Positions 45,137 to 56,790 of a stretch of DNA of 64,000 nucleotides are shown in pieces. The translations under genes were made by a program, and so were the position numbers. The notes under the pieces are model-generated. The model saw only the letters and a program-made list of their open reading frames with translations. It searched no databases and was not told the DNA's origin. Source of the DNA: Lithodes maja (taxonomy: Eukaryota; Arthropoda; Malacostraca; Decapoda; Lithodidae); contig JBAKBP010013138.1 in assembly GCA_037953745.1 (NCBI GenBank), forward strand, positions 1 to 64,000, read 5' to 3'. Every line of letters starts with the position of its first letter. Within the stretch, counting starts at the first letter, position 1.

Positions 45137-45735
45137 TTGCTATCAAGTCACAGTCAATTACCATGGGGAATCACGCACCTACCAAAACCGTACGTCGTTT
45201 CCAACCTCCCAACAGTAACCACACTATGTTGGCTGACCCTGATGATTATGTTGCATGCCCCACCACTAATCATGACCCTTTACCACCCCCCAAAACAGGC
45301 CCCCTTACCCCCCTCGTCCCCTCTTCCCATTCCTGAACCACAATGCCCCCTTCCTACCCCTCGTCCTATTCCAACGCCTCCTCCTATTTTCCCCAACTAT
45401 CCAACCTCCCTTTCCCCTACCACTCGGGCTCTCTCAGCCCCTCCAGATTTTGCCCCTCTCCCACCACCATTTTCTCCTTCCCCATCCCTCCCTATCCCTA
45501 CCACTCAACCTTCCCCTATCTCCTCCAACCCTATCCTCCTGTTCCTCACCTATCCCCCACCTCCTCTTCATCCACCACGACCGAACTACCTCCATCCCTT
45601 CTCGTCCAACCCCCTACCCTTCAATACCCCTTCCTACTCACAACCCCATCCACCCCACAAGCCCATCCTTCTACCAACATCACCATTCCCCCATCCCATT
45701 ATACTTTTCAACAGCAACAAACTCAATCACTTGTT
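45137..45735 (+). other. Pro/Ser-rich low-complexity segment between Gypsy and LINE remnants
   Basis: C-rich DNA (CCCCTCCTCC...) whose frames read P/S-rich sequence, open in three phases. It could be the tail of the Gypsy element or an inserted low-complexity tract. No domain. Confidence 0.4.
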
Positions 45736-45739
45736 GCAA

Positions 45740-46022
45740 TCACAACAACAGACATCAGAAACTTCAAACACGGCGTCCCGCAAGGATCCGTCTTGTCGCC
45801 CGCACTCTTCAATCTATACATGCATGATGTACCCACACCCCACATAATTATAGCTTCCTACACAGATGACATAACATTCACATGTACACACCAAGACTCA
45901 GACGCAGCAACACATCTCCTTTAACCCTATCTCAACACACTACATGACTGGTGCACTACAAACCGACTCAAATTATCCCCAGACAAATCCACAGCAACCC
46001 TCCTCACAATCTGGACACCATA
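45740..46022 (+). pseudogene. Non-LTR retrotransposon (LINE) RT fragment
   Basis: It encodes HGVPQGSVLSPALFNLYM and ASYTDDITF (the YxDD box as YTDD), then after a stop at 45922 continues TTNRLKLSPDKSTATLL. This is the RT palm of a Jockey/CR1-like LINE, cut at both ends. It lies directly behind the Gypsy remnant. Confidence 0.75.
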
Positions 46023-46390
46023 ATATACTATAGTTATAAACCTTGATGTTCAGTTGGGGGTAAGTAAAACTACCATGTTATTTTAATTAAAACTTATATT
46101 TGCAATGCTACCTTTTGAGGGTTGATATTTGATACTACAGTATATAGTAATCAATGTCTTTAAATTACTTTACAATAGTATAAGATAATATACTACAATA
46201 TATCATCATCACAATAAAATACTTTGTACAACAACACTGAATATTTAGTTTATTGTATAGTTCATAGAAGGCCAAGATAATATTAGGCACAGTTCAGGTC
46301 ATTTCTTAACGGAACACTACCATTGCTAAAATATAGACAATCACTCAGTGCAGAACTTGGAGTTATAAAATATATATACATATATACAGT
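46023..46390. other. AT-rich spacer
   Basis: No gene or repeat identified apart from short TATATACAGTATA motifs. Confidence 0.35.
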
Positions 46391-46394
46391 ATAC

Positions 46395-46728
46395 ATACTG
46401 AATATAAACACCATATGAGGAGGAACACTTTATTGATAACGTTCCGCAGATAGCTTCTTCAGGTCACTAACAGAAGCTAGGTCCTTGAACGCCTTAAATA
46501 TCTGTCATGACAGGTGGGGGAGTCGGAGAATAGGGGGAGGGTGTATGTAGGACAGGCAGCGGGAAGGAGTAGGGGGGTATGGGTAATGGGTAGTAGACAG
46601 CAGTATGCTGTCATGACGGATACTTAAGGCGTCCAAGGACCTAGAGTCTGTTAGTGATCTGAAGAAGCTATCAGTGAAACGTTATCAATAAAGTGCTCCT
46701 CCTCATATGGTGTTTATATTAATTCTGT
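46395..46728. mobile_element. Foldback element with inverted arms of about 115 bp and a hammerhead-like motif
   Basis: The left arm starts ACACCATATGAGGAGGAACA and the right arm ends CTCCTCCTCATATGGTGTTT; they are inverted copies enclosing about 100 bp of G-rich DNA. The right arm (and the left arm reversed) carries CTGAAGAAGC...GTGAAACGTTATC, followed by AATAAAGTG. CTGANGA-stem-GAAAC is the conserved core order of hammerhead ribozymes, which are known in Penelope-like terminal repeats. Assignment as a Penelope-type terminal relic is inference. Confidence 0.55.
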
Positions 46729-47370
46729 TAACTTTTCTAAGTTATTTCAACAGTATATACAGTATATATTGTATATATACAAACCCATCTCTCTTGAATT
46801 AAGTTCCTCAGGGTTGCTTTCGCCTGTTCTTCAATCCACACAGTATAAAACATTGTTGCCTATTTCTAATGGACACAAAATTCCATTAGGCTACATGTAT
46901 GGATTTTGTTTTCATTAGCTTTCTCAATTTTGTTCCTCTTGTGTTAACAAAAATATATATGTCAAACTAACATTGCTTCAGTCTTTGTGGTTCAATGTTC
47001 AAAGATATTTGTTCATGAATTAACAAAGATTATAGCACTTCATGTCTTCAGTCTATACTCATTATCTGTATTATATTAATGGTAGTATTCTGCTTGGAAG
47101 TACAGTACTGTATTCCAAACTGTGCCTGGTATATAACAGTTTTTTTCAAAGCAAGATTATCAATACTACTCTCAAAGTGGGTCCAGGTACTCTACTGCAT
47201 ATGAACATGTACACACGACCAAAACAAATTCTTTACACTAATGCTCTAAACATTCTGGAAGTGGGTCGAAATCTTATGATAATACCTCACAGACTTATGT
47301 TTCACCCGATTCATTCCGTTCACACTAGATTATTTACAGCTCACCAGTGTAAAGATTGTTTTTTGGTAGA
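46729..47370. other. AT-rich spacer, no gene recognised
   Basis: A 125-codon frame at 47042-47419 has no recognisable motif and runs into the MITE at 47376, so it is not supported. Confidence 0.35.
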
Positions 47371-47375
47371 GTGTA

Positions 47376-47586
47376 CAGTCGCGCTAATAAGTGATGTCTC
47401 GGCACCAAGTATGTTTTGATCAATAATTGGTATCAGCAATATCTAAGCTTCATTTCTTCATATCGAGTGAATTATACAAACATGTTCCTACACTTTCCCA
47501 CCCTATTCAACATCTGACAGACATTAATACAGCACAGAGCAAGCCAAACGTAATGACAGCTGGGACATGACTTATTAGTGCCACCG
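47376..47586. mobile_element. Intact 211-bp Tc1/mariner-type MITE
   Basis: It is flanked by TA (47374-47375 and 47587-47588). The ends are CAGTCGCGCTAATAAGTGAT and the inverse, ATGACTTATTAGTGCCACCG. It is the uninterrupted counterpart of 11257-12203. Confidence 0.85.
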
Positions 47587-47674
47587 TACATAGGCTATTC
47601 TATGTAATTAGATACATATAAATAAATATTGCATTTATTTATCTACTAGATAGAATATAAAGTTTCTTATTTTT

Positions 47675-48320
47675 TTGCGTAGTGTGCAAAGGCGAGCTTG
47701 TGTTAAATGATGATCCTCTGGTTCTGAATTTTGGAATTGAGTCATTGGAGCTGGTGGACAAGTTTTGTTACCTAGGAGATACCATCTCTGCCGGTGGTGG
47801 GGCCGAGGCTGCCACTGTCGCTAGAATTAGATGTGGCTGGGGGAAGTTCAGAGAACTGCTGCCAATTCTGACCATGAAAAGAATGCCTCTCCCCCTGAAG
47901 GGAAAGGTGTATGCCTTATGTGTTAGAAGTGCAATGATGTATGCCTCAGAAACATGGGCCGTTAATGTAGAGGATGTCAACAGAATGGAACGTAATGAGA
48001 TGAGAATGGTGAGATGGATGTGTGGGGCCAGGCTACAGGATAGAATAACAAATGTTGAGCTGAGGAGACGTTTAGGTATAAAGAGTATTAGCGAGGTGAT
48101 GCGTACAAGTAGACTGGGATGGTATGGACATGTGGAGAGAATGAATGAACAAAATTGGGTGAAAAGATGCAGGTCTGTGATTGTGGTCCACCAAGGGGTG
48201 GACCGAGGAAGACCTGGGATCGGACTATACGTGCCGATCTCAAATCCAAAAATTTGACAAGTGAAGCAGCCCTTAACAGGGTTGCCTGGAACGCCGCCAT
48301 TAGGACAAGAGACTGAAACT
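47675..48320 (+). pseudogene. 5'-truncated LINE, C-terminal part of ORF2
   Basis: The frame encodes KFCYLGDTISAGGGAE, KVYALCVRSAMMYASETW, MVRWMCGARLQDRITNVELR and RLGWYGHVERM, the conserved region after the RT in many invertebrate LINEs (RTE-like by eye). A frameshift near 48240 moves the remainder (LTSEAALNRVAWNAAIRTRD) into another frame. The RT and endonuclease are absent, as usual for 5' truncation. Confidence 0.75.
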
Positions 48321-48476
48321 GCACGTATGTGTGGGGCACTCAGTCTAAAACATTTATGTATGTGTGTATGTATCTGCACTTCTGATACTCCCTGGAAGTC
48401 GGATATAATGAGAGGTGACTGTATTGTGATTCTACACTTAACATTCACTCTTTCTGATTCTCTTGATATGCAATTG

Positions 48477-48800
48477 ACCACTTGCGAGTTTCAGGATATA
48501 AGGAAGTTGGAGTGTTTTACATTGATATTTATAATGTAAAACTTGCAAAATAAACAAACCAAAACGTATACGAACACAGTAAAAAGACAAAACAACGAAT
48601 CAAAATCGCTATGTGGCAACAACGCTTAAGTAAAATAATTATTTATAAATAAAAGAACACAATCCACCACATAGGGTGTACATTACTACATGAGCAAGTT
48701 AATCTGGTTCCCAAGCAAACTAATCGCACACATAACAACGCACTGTAGTCACGTTCAAGGAATTAGTCAATTTGGGAAGTCGGGGACGTTCTGGTAAATT
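48477..48800. repeat. Fragment of the ACCACTTGCGAG MITE plus a dispersed repeat
   Basis: 48477-48515 is one end of the MITE family at 23840. 48530-48780 is the reverse copy of 21357-21600. Confidence 0.6.
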
Positions 48801-49277
48801 TTACTAAACTCTGCATGAATAAAGAAACTACATTAAGTGTCAAATGCTATATTAAAATCAAATTTGCAACTTGACAAGATAATAACAATAGTACAAAATA
48901 CAAATATAACTCACTAACGATAGTGCTATCGGGTAGGTACCTGTAAGCATAGCATGCTTCAAGTGACCCCTAACAATTACTACCCTACAAATAACCTACA
49001 TTTATTGTACAAATAAACTAAGGAAATTGCAAAAGCAAGCAATTAATCCTATCGACAATGATTACCGGTATATATAATATAATAAATATAAATATTTTAA
49101 CATTTGAAGAAGGCACAATAGATTTAAACAAGAGTACTCTTTTAACAATTACAATCAATTATAAAAAAATAATAATAACAAAAGAAAATGATAAACAATT
49201 AATATATACAGACAAAAAGTAAGCAGAGGCTTTAAGCGAAACTTCAAGTTAATAATGCTTGATTCAATTTATTGATA

Positions 49278-50706
49278 TCAAGTTTTAAAATAGTCACAGT
49301 AATTGACCTTAAAAAGATTAAATTTATGCAACAATTTACTTGCAACAAAACCTCTGTCTACTAAGAGTCTGTATAGTAACCTAGCTCTATCCCAAAAGTC
49401 TTCTACTCTGGTACAAATTTTACAAAATCTTATTAGCTGGGAATAAAAACAATTATAAGTTATTTTGCTATCAATACTACTATTAGGGAAAGGAAAATTT
49501 ATTACGTTAAAATTAAAATCATCAACTTTGTGGTATATTTTAAGTGTGCAGTGTTCATTAACAATCTGTATATTTATATCAAGAAAATTTTCAACATCAT
49601 CATTTACGTTACCTTGTGTGAGGGGGATGAAATTTGGATAAATTTGTTTAGCGACTTGATTAAAATTTAACATATTACAAACAAGAATATCATCAATATA
49701 TCTACTATTATTTCTTTAACAATTTAGCAAGTGCTAATTTTTCTGGGATGTTATTTTTCTTGCTACTGTCAACTAAGTTATTCATAAATTTAAATTCTAA
49801 AGCAAGCAAGAATAAGTCTGCAATTAAAGGGCTAGCATTTCCACCCATAGGAATTCCTAATATTTGTTTGAAAATGTAAGGCCCGAATCTAACATAAGTA
49901 TTGAAAAGGAGGAATTTAAGGGCATCTTTAAGTTTAGTTCTATCAAAATATACTGAATTAGTGGGATCAAAGCTAAGTGACGCATTATTAAAATATGAAT
50001 TAACATTTATGTAATGATTACGACTACTTTCAAATCTGTCAAAATGCAAATCTATAATAAAGCAAATTTCTGACAATACTAAATCTAAAGGCAAATTGGT
50101 ATACAAAGTTGAAAAGTCGAAGCTATGTACTGAGGTAACTTTCCGCATGGTATTAAGTTTATCAATAACTTCTACTGAATTATCAACACTCCAATAATAG
50201 TTAATGCCAGTTCTGTTCTTGATAGTATCACAATATCGTTTATGAGTACTTTTAATGTATTTTAAGCAATGTACGACTTGTTTTGACAAAGTTTTAGTGG
50301 TAGAAAATTTTGCTCCGGCAATAAAGCGATATTTATAAGCTCTTTTATGAAATTTGGGTAACATGTATAATTTAGCAATGCATTTATTCTTATCAGAAAG
50401 GTTAATATCAAAGGTTATATTTTTATTAGTATGTTCATTAATTAAGTTATCAACAATTAAATTTTCTTGAATTTCATAAACAGAATTACCGCAAATATTT
50501 TTATGTAATATATTACCTTTAATGCCTAGTTCTTTTTTCATGTTTTCTAGATACAATTTCTTACATATGAAGCTATAGTTATTACTGGTTTTATCTACTG
50601 TAGTGATTACAAAATGTTTATGCAAATTTATTAAATCAATTTTAAGCTTATCATAATTATAGTTTACAAAATCAGAAAGATTAAATTTATTTTTTAAAGA
50701 GAACAT
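49278..50706 (-). pseudogene. Penelope-like reverse transcriptase, one frameshift at the catalytic box
   Basis: The first 332-codon frame contains VITTVDKTSNNYSFICKK, KLYMLPKFHKRAYKYRFIAG, SFDFSTLYTNLP (motif A) and GIPMGGNASPLIADLFLLAL (motif B). It stops at 49708, and after a one-base shift the next frame gives RYIDDILV, with the YIDD box at 49700-49689. The thumb follows (ENFLDINIQI, FNFNVINFP, CFYSQLIRFCKIC, RGFVASKLL), ending at 49278. RT motifs A-C are conserved, so the decay looks recent. Confidence 0.85.
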
Positions 50707-50772
50707 TTTATTTCTAATTAATTTAATTAATACTTTTGACCATGCTTCTAGCTCCCTCGCATCGCAGCGCTT

Positions 50773-51234
50773 TTATTTTAACAATTTCTCTTTTAATCTA
50801 TTAACTGAATAAACAATATCTTTTAAAATATTGTCAAATGTTACTTTATCATTCCCTATTCTATATTTAAAACTTTTTTGACATAGCTCCGCTAATAATT
50901 TGTCGTTTGCAAAATGTTTAACTATTTCTACATCACCTGTTAATATATGACCTATCGGACTATAAATTAACTTTATTAATGGATTACGTCTGTTAGCTGG
51001 CATGTCCATGACTCTTTCACATACGCATTTATTATTATTGAAAATGTAATTTTCTGAAAGATTCTCTAAAACTTTATTATAATTACAAGTAATAGACCCA
51101 ACAGGTCGCTCATATGAATAAACTATTATTGGTTTGAAATCTCTATATCCATCCGTCAACTTGGACTTAATATTTTTAGAATTTATTAGACTGTTAACAT
51201 TAATTTTGTCTAAAATTTTAGAAGAATAAGTCAA
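50773..51234 (-). pseudogene. Penelope element pre-RT region
   Basis: A 153-codon frame with KPIIVYSYERPVGSI, NNNKCVCERVMDM and GHILTGDVEIVKHF blocks. It leads into the RT frame after a +1 shift at about 50770 (the RT frame itself continues upstream of its first Met). The function of the Cys/His residues is unknown to me. Confidence 0.65.
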
Positions 51235-51284
51235 AGTGGATATAATTTTATCTTTAATCGGGTTATCTATGTTTTTTTTAGAAT

Positions 51285-52075
51285 TATTATTATTATTATT
51301 ATTATATGAGATGCCGAAGTCTCCAACCAGGGTGCAGAAACACCGTCAAGATCAATCCACACAAAACACCCGGAGGCACTGGAGAGAGACTACGGCAACT
51401 TAGGAAAAAATAAAAACATATACTGTATACTGTACTGTACATATACACATATTAAACACAGATAACATATTATTGAGTGGAGGATATCAAGCATAAATAT
51501 AATACAATAAAATAGAATAAAATAAGTTTAAAAATTAGAATTAATGCTGCAAAAAAGCATTAACTCTAGACTTAAAAATGGAGATATTAGCTGAATTGAC
51601 TAGCTCATTTGGCAACTTATTCCACAAGTCAACCATGGCCGGCACAAAACACCGTGAAAACTGTGTAGTAGAAAAATTAACACGGCTCATGGCAAGATCA
51701 TTAAGATTGCTTGTGAATCTAGTTGCACGAGCCCGGACATAGGGCCCAGGCAGAACCCCATGTAAGGGATGCTGAGGGTTGTTAAAAACTTTAAATAAAA
51801 GACTAAGGGCACCAACTTTACGTCGATGACACAGATCAAGAGACAAATGAGGTAGAATAAAACTGATGGAATTTAGCGACCTGTCAAGCAACTTGAGATG
51901 GCAGTCAGCTGCTGACAACCAGACAGGTGAGCAGTACTCGAAATGTGGCAAAATAAAAGCATAAAAAGACTTGATAACTGTGGCGTCACAAGCAAATGTT
52001 TTATAAAGCTTGCGAAGCAGACCAATTTTTTGGGAAATGGAAGAGTAATTAGCTCTAATACATCCCATAAAAGCA
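51285..52075 (-). mobile_element. LINE 3' fragment inserted in the Penelope element
   Basis: The minus-strand frame (52218-51541) begins with Penelope sequence (YLNFGIKKLKDSLKGLQKKS), then switches to a LINE C-terminus: KIGLLRKLYKTF, ILPHFEYCSPVW, RRKVGALSLLFKVFNN, VDLWNKLPNELV. The 3' UTR ends in an (ATA)n tail near 51287-51305. Penelope coding resumes behind the tail (KKNIDNPIKDK). Both elements share orientation and the LINE is 5'-truncated. The chimeric frame is a product of the insertion, not a gene fusion. Confidence 0.8.
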
Positions 52076-52339
52076 AATACTATATTTTTAAATTTATTTG
52101 TGAAATTATTTTTATTGTTTAGAATATTTTCTATCAAAGGAGCAAAACTTTTCTTTTGTAGGCCTTTTAATGAATCTTTTAATTTTTTAATTCCGAAATT
52201 TAGATATAATGAATACAAATTATTAACAATCAGGCTAATATCAGACCTATTTTTCTTTTTGTTTGATGAATTTAGCTTTCTATTACCATGGTCTTCTGTT
52301 TCTAATGGGGAAGTTAAAGTAAGGGTTATTAAAATCGTA

Positions 52340-52833
52340 ATTTAAAAAATCTGTATACAATATGTTGGCTACCCCATTAATTTGATTATTAAGTCCAAAT
52401 GGATAGATAGTCATTAATTTTCCAATCCAATAACTTTCTCTATCTAAAAGATCTTTATCTTCTTTAACAATTTCAATAATTTTGTATTTATAATCTAATT
52501 TGGTACAATCTGTGTTGAAATGCTTGTATAAAAAAATCTTGGAGTCAATGCCGTTCTTTACTCCAGCTCTATGTCCATAGGCTCTTTCTCTTAACTCATT
52601 CTTCGTCGGTCCAACATACTGTATACCACTTTATCACATGTTATTAAATATATAACTCTCTTTACTTTACATGGAGAAGTTACATTATCTAAAGAATTTA
52701 AGAACAACAAATTTGTATTAGTAATGTAAATTTTAAAATGTTTATGATGTTTGAAATCAAATTCATTCGCACATAATTTACATTTACAGTTGTCAACTAA
52801 AGACAGTCCGGTATTATCTTTATTATTGTTCAT
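52340..52833 (-). pseudogene. Penelope-type GIY-YIG endonuclease domain, frameshifted
   Basis: The first 80 codons carry NCKCKLCANEFDF, a Cys motif like the one preceding GIY-YIG in permuted Penelope elements, and RVIYLITC. After a frameshift near 52620 the other frame reads QYVGPTKNELRERAYGHRAG, giving the YVG, Arg and His positions of the fold, then ESYWIGKLMTIYPFGLNNQ. In Penelope elements this nuclease nicks target DNA. Inactive here. Confidence 0.8.
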
Positions 52834-52845
52834 TGTAATTTATTT

Positions 52846-54875
52846 TTTGTTATGATCGGGTGCAATGGTACTTTATCAATTATCAATATCATAGTCCGTA
52901 GCCGGTCCGGGTTCGTCATCAATCTTAAATAGAATAATCGTATAGCAAACCCTAAATTCAATGAGGTAAATGGGGATGCATTCTGGGACCAGCCAAAACC
53001 CAAATACAAACACCTAAAAACTATAATAATATTGTAAATGGGGACATTGGATAGTGAGGGAGACCTGTATATTTTAAAGTCCTGCCATAACACTGTGGCT
53101 GATGTTGGCATAGTACTGTACTAACCATAACTCAGCAATACTCAAATAAGTCCCTCTGCACCTACAATATATGAAACACCACCAGCCTCAACACTGTTAC
53201 AACAAGACTGTATACGCTTACCATTGGTCCATGCTTACACCATCCCCTATTTTAGTCACGTAGTATGACACTCAATAAGATACAATCATGGCTCTTGATC
53301 TTTTTCAGCCCCATTACCCAAAGGAAGGTCACTCATTCACCCTCATGTGGAGTATGCATCCAGCTTTGGGTTGCTATTATAATGTAAAATTTTACAAACC
53401 AAAACAGGGACGACACAATATAAAGACAAAAGAACTTATCAAATCACTAGGTGCAAATAACTAGTTGAGGGTATCCAGCACTGTGCTACATTGTTTGTCC
53501 TGGCTCTTGGGGATCTACCCTCTGACCAGAGGTTGAAACATCGTGTCCTAAATACTCCTGAATTTAGATGGCACTGAAGGCTACATATATGATCAAAGTG
53601 CATAAACTGGTAAAGAACCTGAAGATATACCTCAATCAAGCTTTTTTAGAAAGAGTGAGGGTGGAACAAGAGAAGAGCAAAATACCATATAAACAACACT
53701 ACTGCCTGAACTTCAGATAGTATTGCTTCACTCTGAGTTTTGTGGACAATACTGTTGGAAACAGTTGCTGGAGAGTTTTATCTCGGTGCTCAGCATCAAG
53801 ACTTTTTATTTATAGTTCAAATCAAACTCCAAATATGACAATTTAAAATTTTGCCCTACCTGGTATTGCTAACAACTTACATAATCAATTCCACATCTAA
53901 CCCTGGCTGGTGTGGTAGTACTAGTTATTATATACATAAATGCAATACAATGATTTAACATCACTTTCCATTACATACATTGTAACGGCTCAGACGTGGT
54001 TGCCTTTCCGCAATTGGAATATGATACAATAAAGTCCCGCTACATCACCGCCCGAATATGTCATCACTTTGGCTGATGTTGGTAGAGTGCTAACCGTGCC
54101 ATAGCAAGACTCAACTAAGTCCAACTGCAGCACCTGCACCTGCATTATCTGCAAGCCACACCAACCTCAATTATTATTTCTGAATTATTATTACTGTCTA
54201 ATTACTGTTACTGTGCTACAAGACAGTACCATACTAAAACCTTACTGTACATTAGGCACGTTGGACTTTAGAACAATATAATCCTGCACCACCATGTAAA
54301 CACTGCCGACTCTGGCGTGGCACCACCCAGCACCCATGCAATACTAGTAGAGTCCCCTGTGGCACCTATACGTGCCCCACCAGCCTCGGTAGTGCCATAA
54401 CAAGACAGTGCCAATAGCAAGGCTATATTGTAATGGCTGTTGGTCCACAAATCTACCACCATCCCCCTTAATAGTTGCCTTATACAACATGCAGTAAAGA
54501 ATCAATTAACAATTGGTCAAAATAACCTTTTGGCATTAATCAGACCTGATTTTGCATGAAAACTTTAGGTAAACACCACCTTACACTGCTCTGTGGACAG
54601 AACGGTCAACAGTAGTCCTTTGTGGGGCCAATGTTTAGGTAGTAATAATAGTAGGTCTTTTATCAAGCGAGCATAATTTCTCTCCTTCAAGATTCAATAG
54701 CGTTGTAATAGCCAACTGAGACAATTACCCAATCCCAGTGCACAAGAAAGACAGTAACCAACCAGGGTTTAGTGAAAAATCCTTCATGCCCAAGTGCAGC
54801 GCAAATGCTCGACCTCCTGGGTAAGATATCAAGACGCTATCCACTCTACTAACTGGCTGACTATACTTGCACCTA
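52846..54875. other. 2 kb without a recognised gene; diverged repeats
   Basis: Loosely related segments recur near 53080-53200, 54070-54170 and 54330-54420 (GGCTGATGTTGG..., CACCAGCCTC...), suggesting an old repeat. A short match to the 48.5-kb dispersed repeat lies near 53383-53460. Nothing coding is supported. Confidence 0.35.
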
Positions 54876-55405
54876 ATTGGGAGGTTTGACGTACCTCCCA
54901 ACCTACCAAATAGGAAAACCTACTATTTGGTAGTAGTCTTGGAAAATCCAACGTCAAGGCTATTAACCTAATTGCAATGACGACTTGTCTATTTTAACTG
55001 CTATGTCGTCATTCCAACCGCGGTTAAAAAGAAAACGTCTAGAGTCTACTCCTTATCTTGCTCTAGGAGACGTTGTACATTAACCAAAACTACCACCGAA
55101 GGTGAAAAAAGCATAGAAGAGAAGAAAAAGGGGTTTACCTTAGTTACCGCTCAAGGCCCATCCCGTGTTCCGTCATGCGCAGATCCCTGTCGAACGTGCG
55201 CATGAGCGACCCTCTCTTGTCATCACATCTCACGTCAGCAGAAGAACGCGGATGGGCAGGGGTCCGGCGTGAGGGAGGGTAATATGTACGTTGGATTTTC
55301 CAAGACTACTACCAAATAGTAGGTTTTCCTATTTGGTAGGTTGGGAGGTACGTCAAGCCTCCCAATTTGTTAGTAGTCTTGGCAAATCCAACGTCAAGGC
55401 TGCAT
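54876..55405 (-). mobile_element. DIRS 3' terminal structure: terminal repeat plus internal complementary region
   Basis: A 79-bp arm at 54876-54954 is repeated in inverted orientation at 55288-55366 with one visible mismatch. It is itself partly palindromic (CCTACCAAATAGG...CCTACTATTTGG). Right after the second arm, 55367-55405 (TTAGTAGTCTTGGCAAATCC...) is a direct copy of 54931-54960. DIRS elements carry, next to the right terminal repeat, an internal complementary region that joins complements of both outer ends; this layout fits that. No left terminal repeat is found near 59.7 kb. Confidence 0.65.
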
Positions 55406-55835
55406 AACAAATAGGAGGAGGACATCCAAGCCCAACATACCAAAAAACCAATGCATAAGACAAAATTATGAATGACAAAGAAACACAATTTAAACAAGAG
55501 AGTTTAATAAAAGAGTGAAAAACTGAGGAGTAGCTAAAAAGAGCAGTTTTAACACGTGCCCGTCATTCATAGTAATGCAAAACCATAGACTTGTCTTAAA
55601 CCAAAAAGTACGGTACCCAAAATCCCTTTTCTTCCAAAACCAACAAAAACATTGAACACAAAAATAAAACACAATTTTCAATTTGGCAAAAACACTTATG
55701 TACTGTATACATAAAACATAATCCCAACCATGCAATCCAGTGTTGCAAACCTATACTCCCCCCCCCCCTTTCCAAATAAAACAAAGTAAAAGAAAGAGTG
55801 ACAAGGGGGGAAGACCAGGCATCTTCGCTAGAGCT

Positions 55836-56790
55836 CTAGGAAACACAACTCCCGAGAGCTATCACAGGCCGAGGGGGTCTAACAATGGACATGGAGAGGT
55901 AGGAGGAGACGAAGGTATGGACAGAAGACCACAAACCCGCCAAGGCGACGTCAGGCAACGATCGACTCTGCAGGAACCGTAAGGAGGCAGCAAAGGACCG
56001 CACATCGTGCGCAGAACCCCGACAATCAGGGTTACTGGCACGAATGACCCGACAAATGTGGCGTCCTATCTGTACCTTCGAGAGCCTCCCACCAGTCCGA
56101 GGAGACACCCACACAGCAGTACCCGAAGTCGGCGCCACAGACCCAACATAGGAGTGTAAGGCTTGCACCGGGCACAACACATGGTGAGTATGCCCACGCT
56201 TTAAAGCCTGGATGGTGAAAGGCTTGAAAACGTGGGTCTCTCGCTCATTCTTGGCAACAAAATGAGGGGAGGGGGCTAACATGACGACATTCAAGGACGG
56301 GGAGAATCGCATGCATTCCGGGGACCGTGACATGGCTGCTAGTTCAAACACCCTATCCCCAGTGGCCAGAGCGACAAGGAAGAGCGTACGCTCCAGCAAC
56401 TGAACCGGTGTAGTGTCCCGTGTATATGTGTGTGAAGCCAGAAGGTCCAGAGCACGCCCCAGATCCCACGGAGGAGGGATCTGGCGCGGAGGCGGTCGCT
56501 CCCTGAAGGCAGCCTTCATGAAGGAATCCAGCTCCTTCGGCGGAACGACCAGCCCAGTGACAGGCTCAAAGACCTCCCTGATGGCAGACAAGTGGTTACG
56601 TATAGTGTTGACTTGAAAGCGACGCGTACGGAAGAGGTGAAACAAGTAGTGTAGTACGAGGGAAGGAGAGCTAACTGTCTGGCGAGTGTCCTGTATCCAC
56701 CTAGTAAAAGACCTCCAGTGGGACTCGTAAGTCCCCCAAGTCGAAGACGTCCATGAACGCTTCAGGAAGTCAGTCAGGTCCCGTCCGTGG
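55836..56790 (-). CDS. DIRS1-like tyrosine recombinase
   Basis: This is the C-terminal 314 residues of an open frame that extends to 58247; the upstream two-thirds is an overlapping phase of the RT gene. It has a SAM-like N-domain (DLTDFLKRSWTSSTWGTY, NTIRNHLSAI) and the catalytic domain: first Arg in ATGDRVFELAAM, HDVR box (SAHDVRSFAASL) and the tyrosine in FVSSYLSMS. All four R-H-R-Y positions are present. The enzyme integrates circular DIRS DNA without an integrase. It overlaps the end of the RT frame by a few bases, as is usual in DIRS. The C-terminal stop is at 55836-55838. Possibly functional in itself; the element is incomplete at the 5' side. Confidence 0.85.

Larger units (their letters stand above)
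49278..52845 (-). mobile_element. Naiad-like Penelope retroelement (GIY-YIG upstream of RT), interrupted by a LINE fragment
   Basis: On the minus strand the order is: Cys motif and GIY-YIG-like nuclease (52833 to about 52340), linker, an inserted LINE piece (about 52075 to 51285), further linker (51234-50773), RT palm (50706 to about 49680), RT thumb (to 49278). Canonical Penelope elements have GIY-YIG at the C-terminus; an N-terminal position is the hallmark of the Naiad clade, known from many invertebrates. Frameshifts near 52620, 50770 and 49710 and the LINE insertion make this copy inactive. Ends not defined. Confidence 0.8.

Noticed and set aside
45137..45850. Proline-rich protein or env-like ORF behind the Gypsy integrase
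   Set aside because: Open in several phases at once because of CCT/CCC composition; no signal peptide, transmembrane segment or conserved cysteines.
51541..52218. A 225-codon fusion protein
   Set aside because: The first residues are Penelope-derived and the rest is an inserted LINE tail; the open junction is accidental.
54780..54865. A minus-strand tRNA-like sequence (TAGAGTGGATAGCGTC)
   Set aside because: Only a weak A-box match and no clear B box or cloverleaf; not enough to call.
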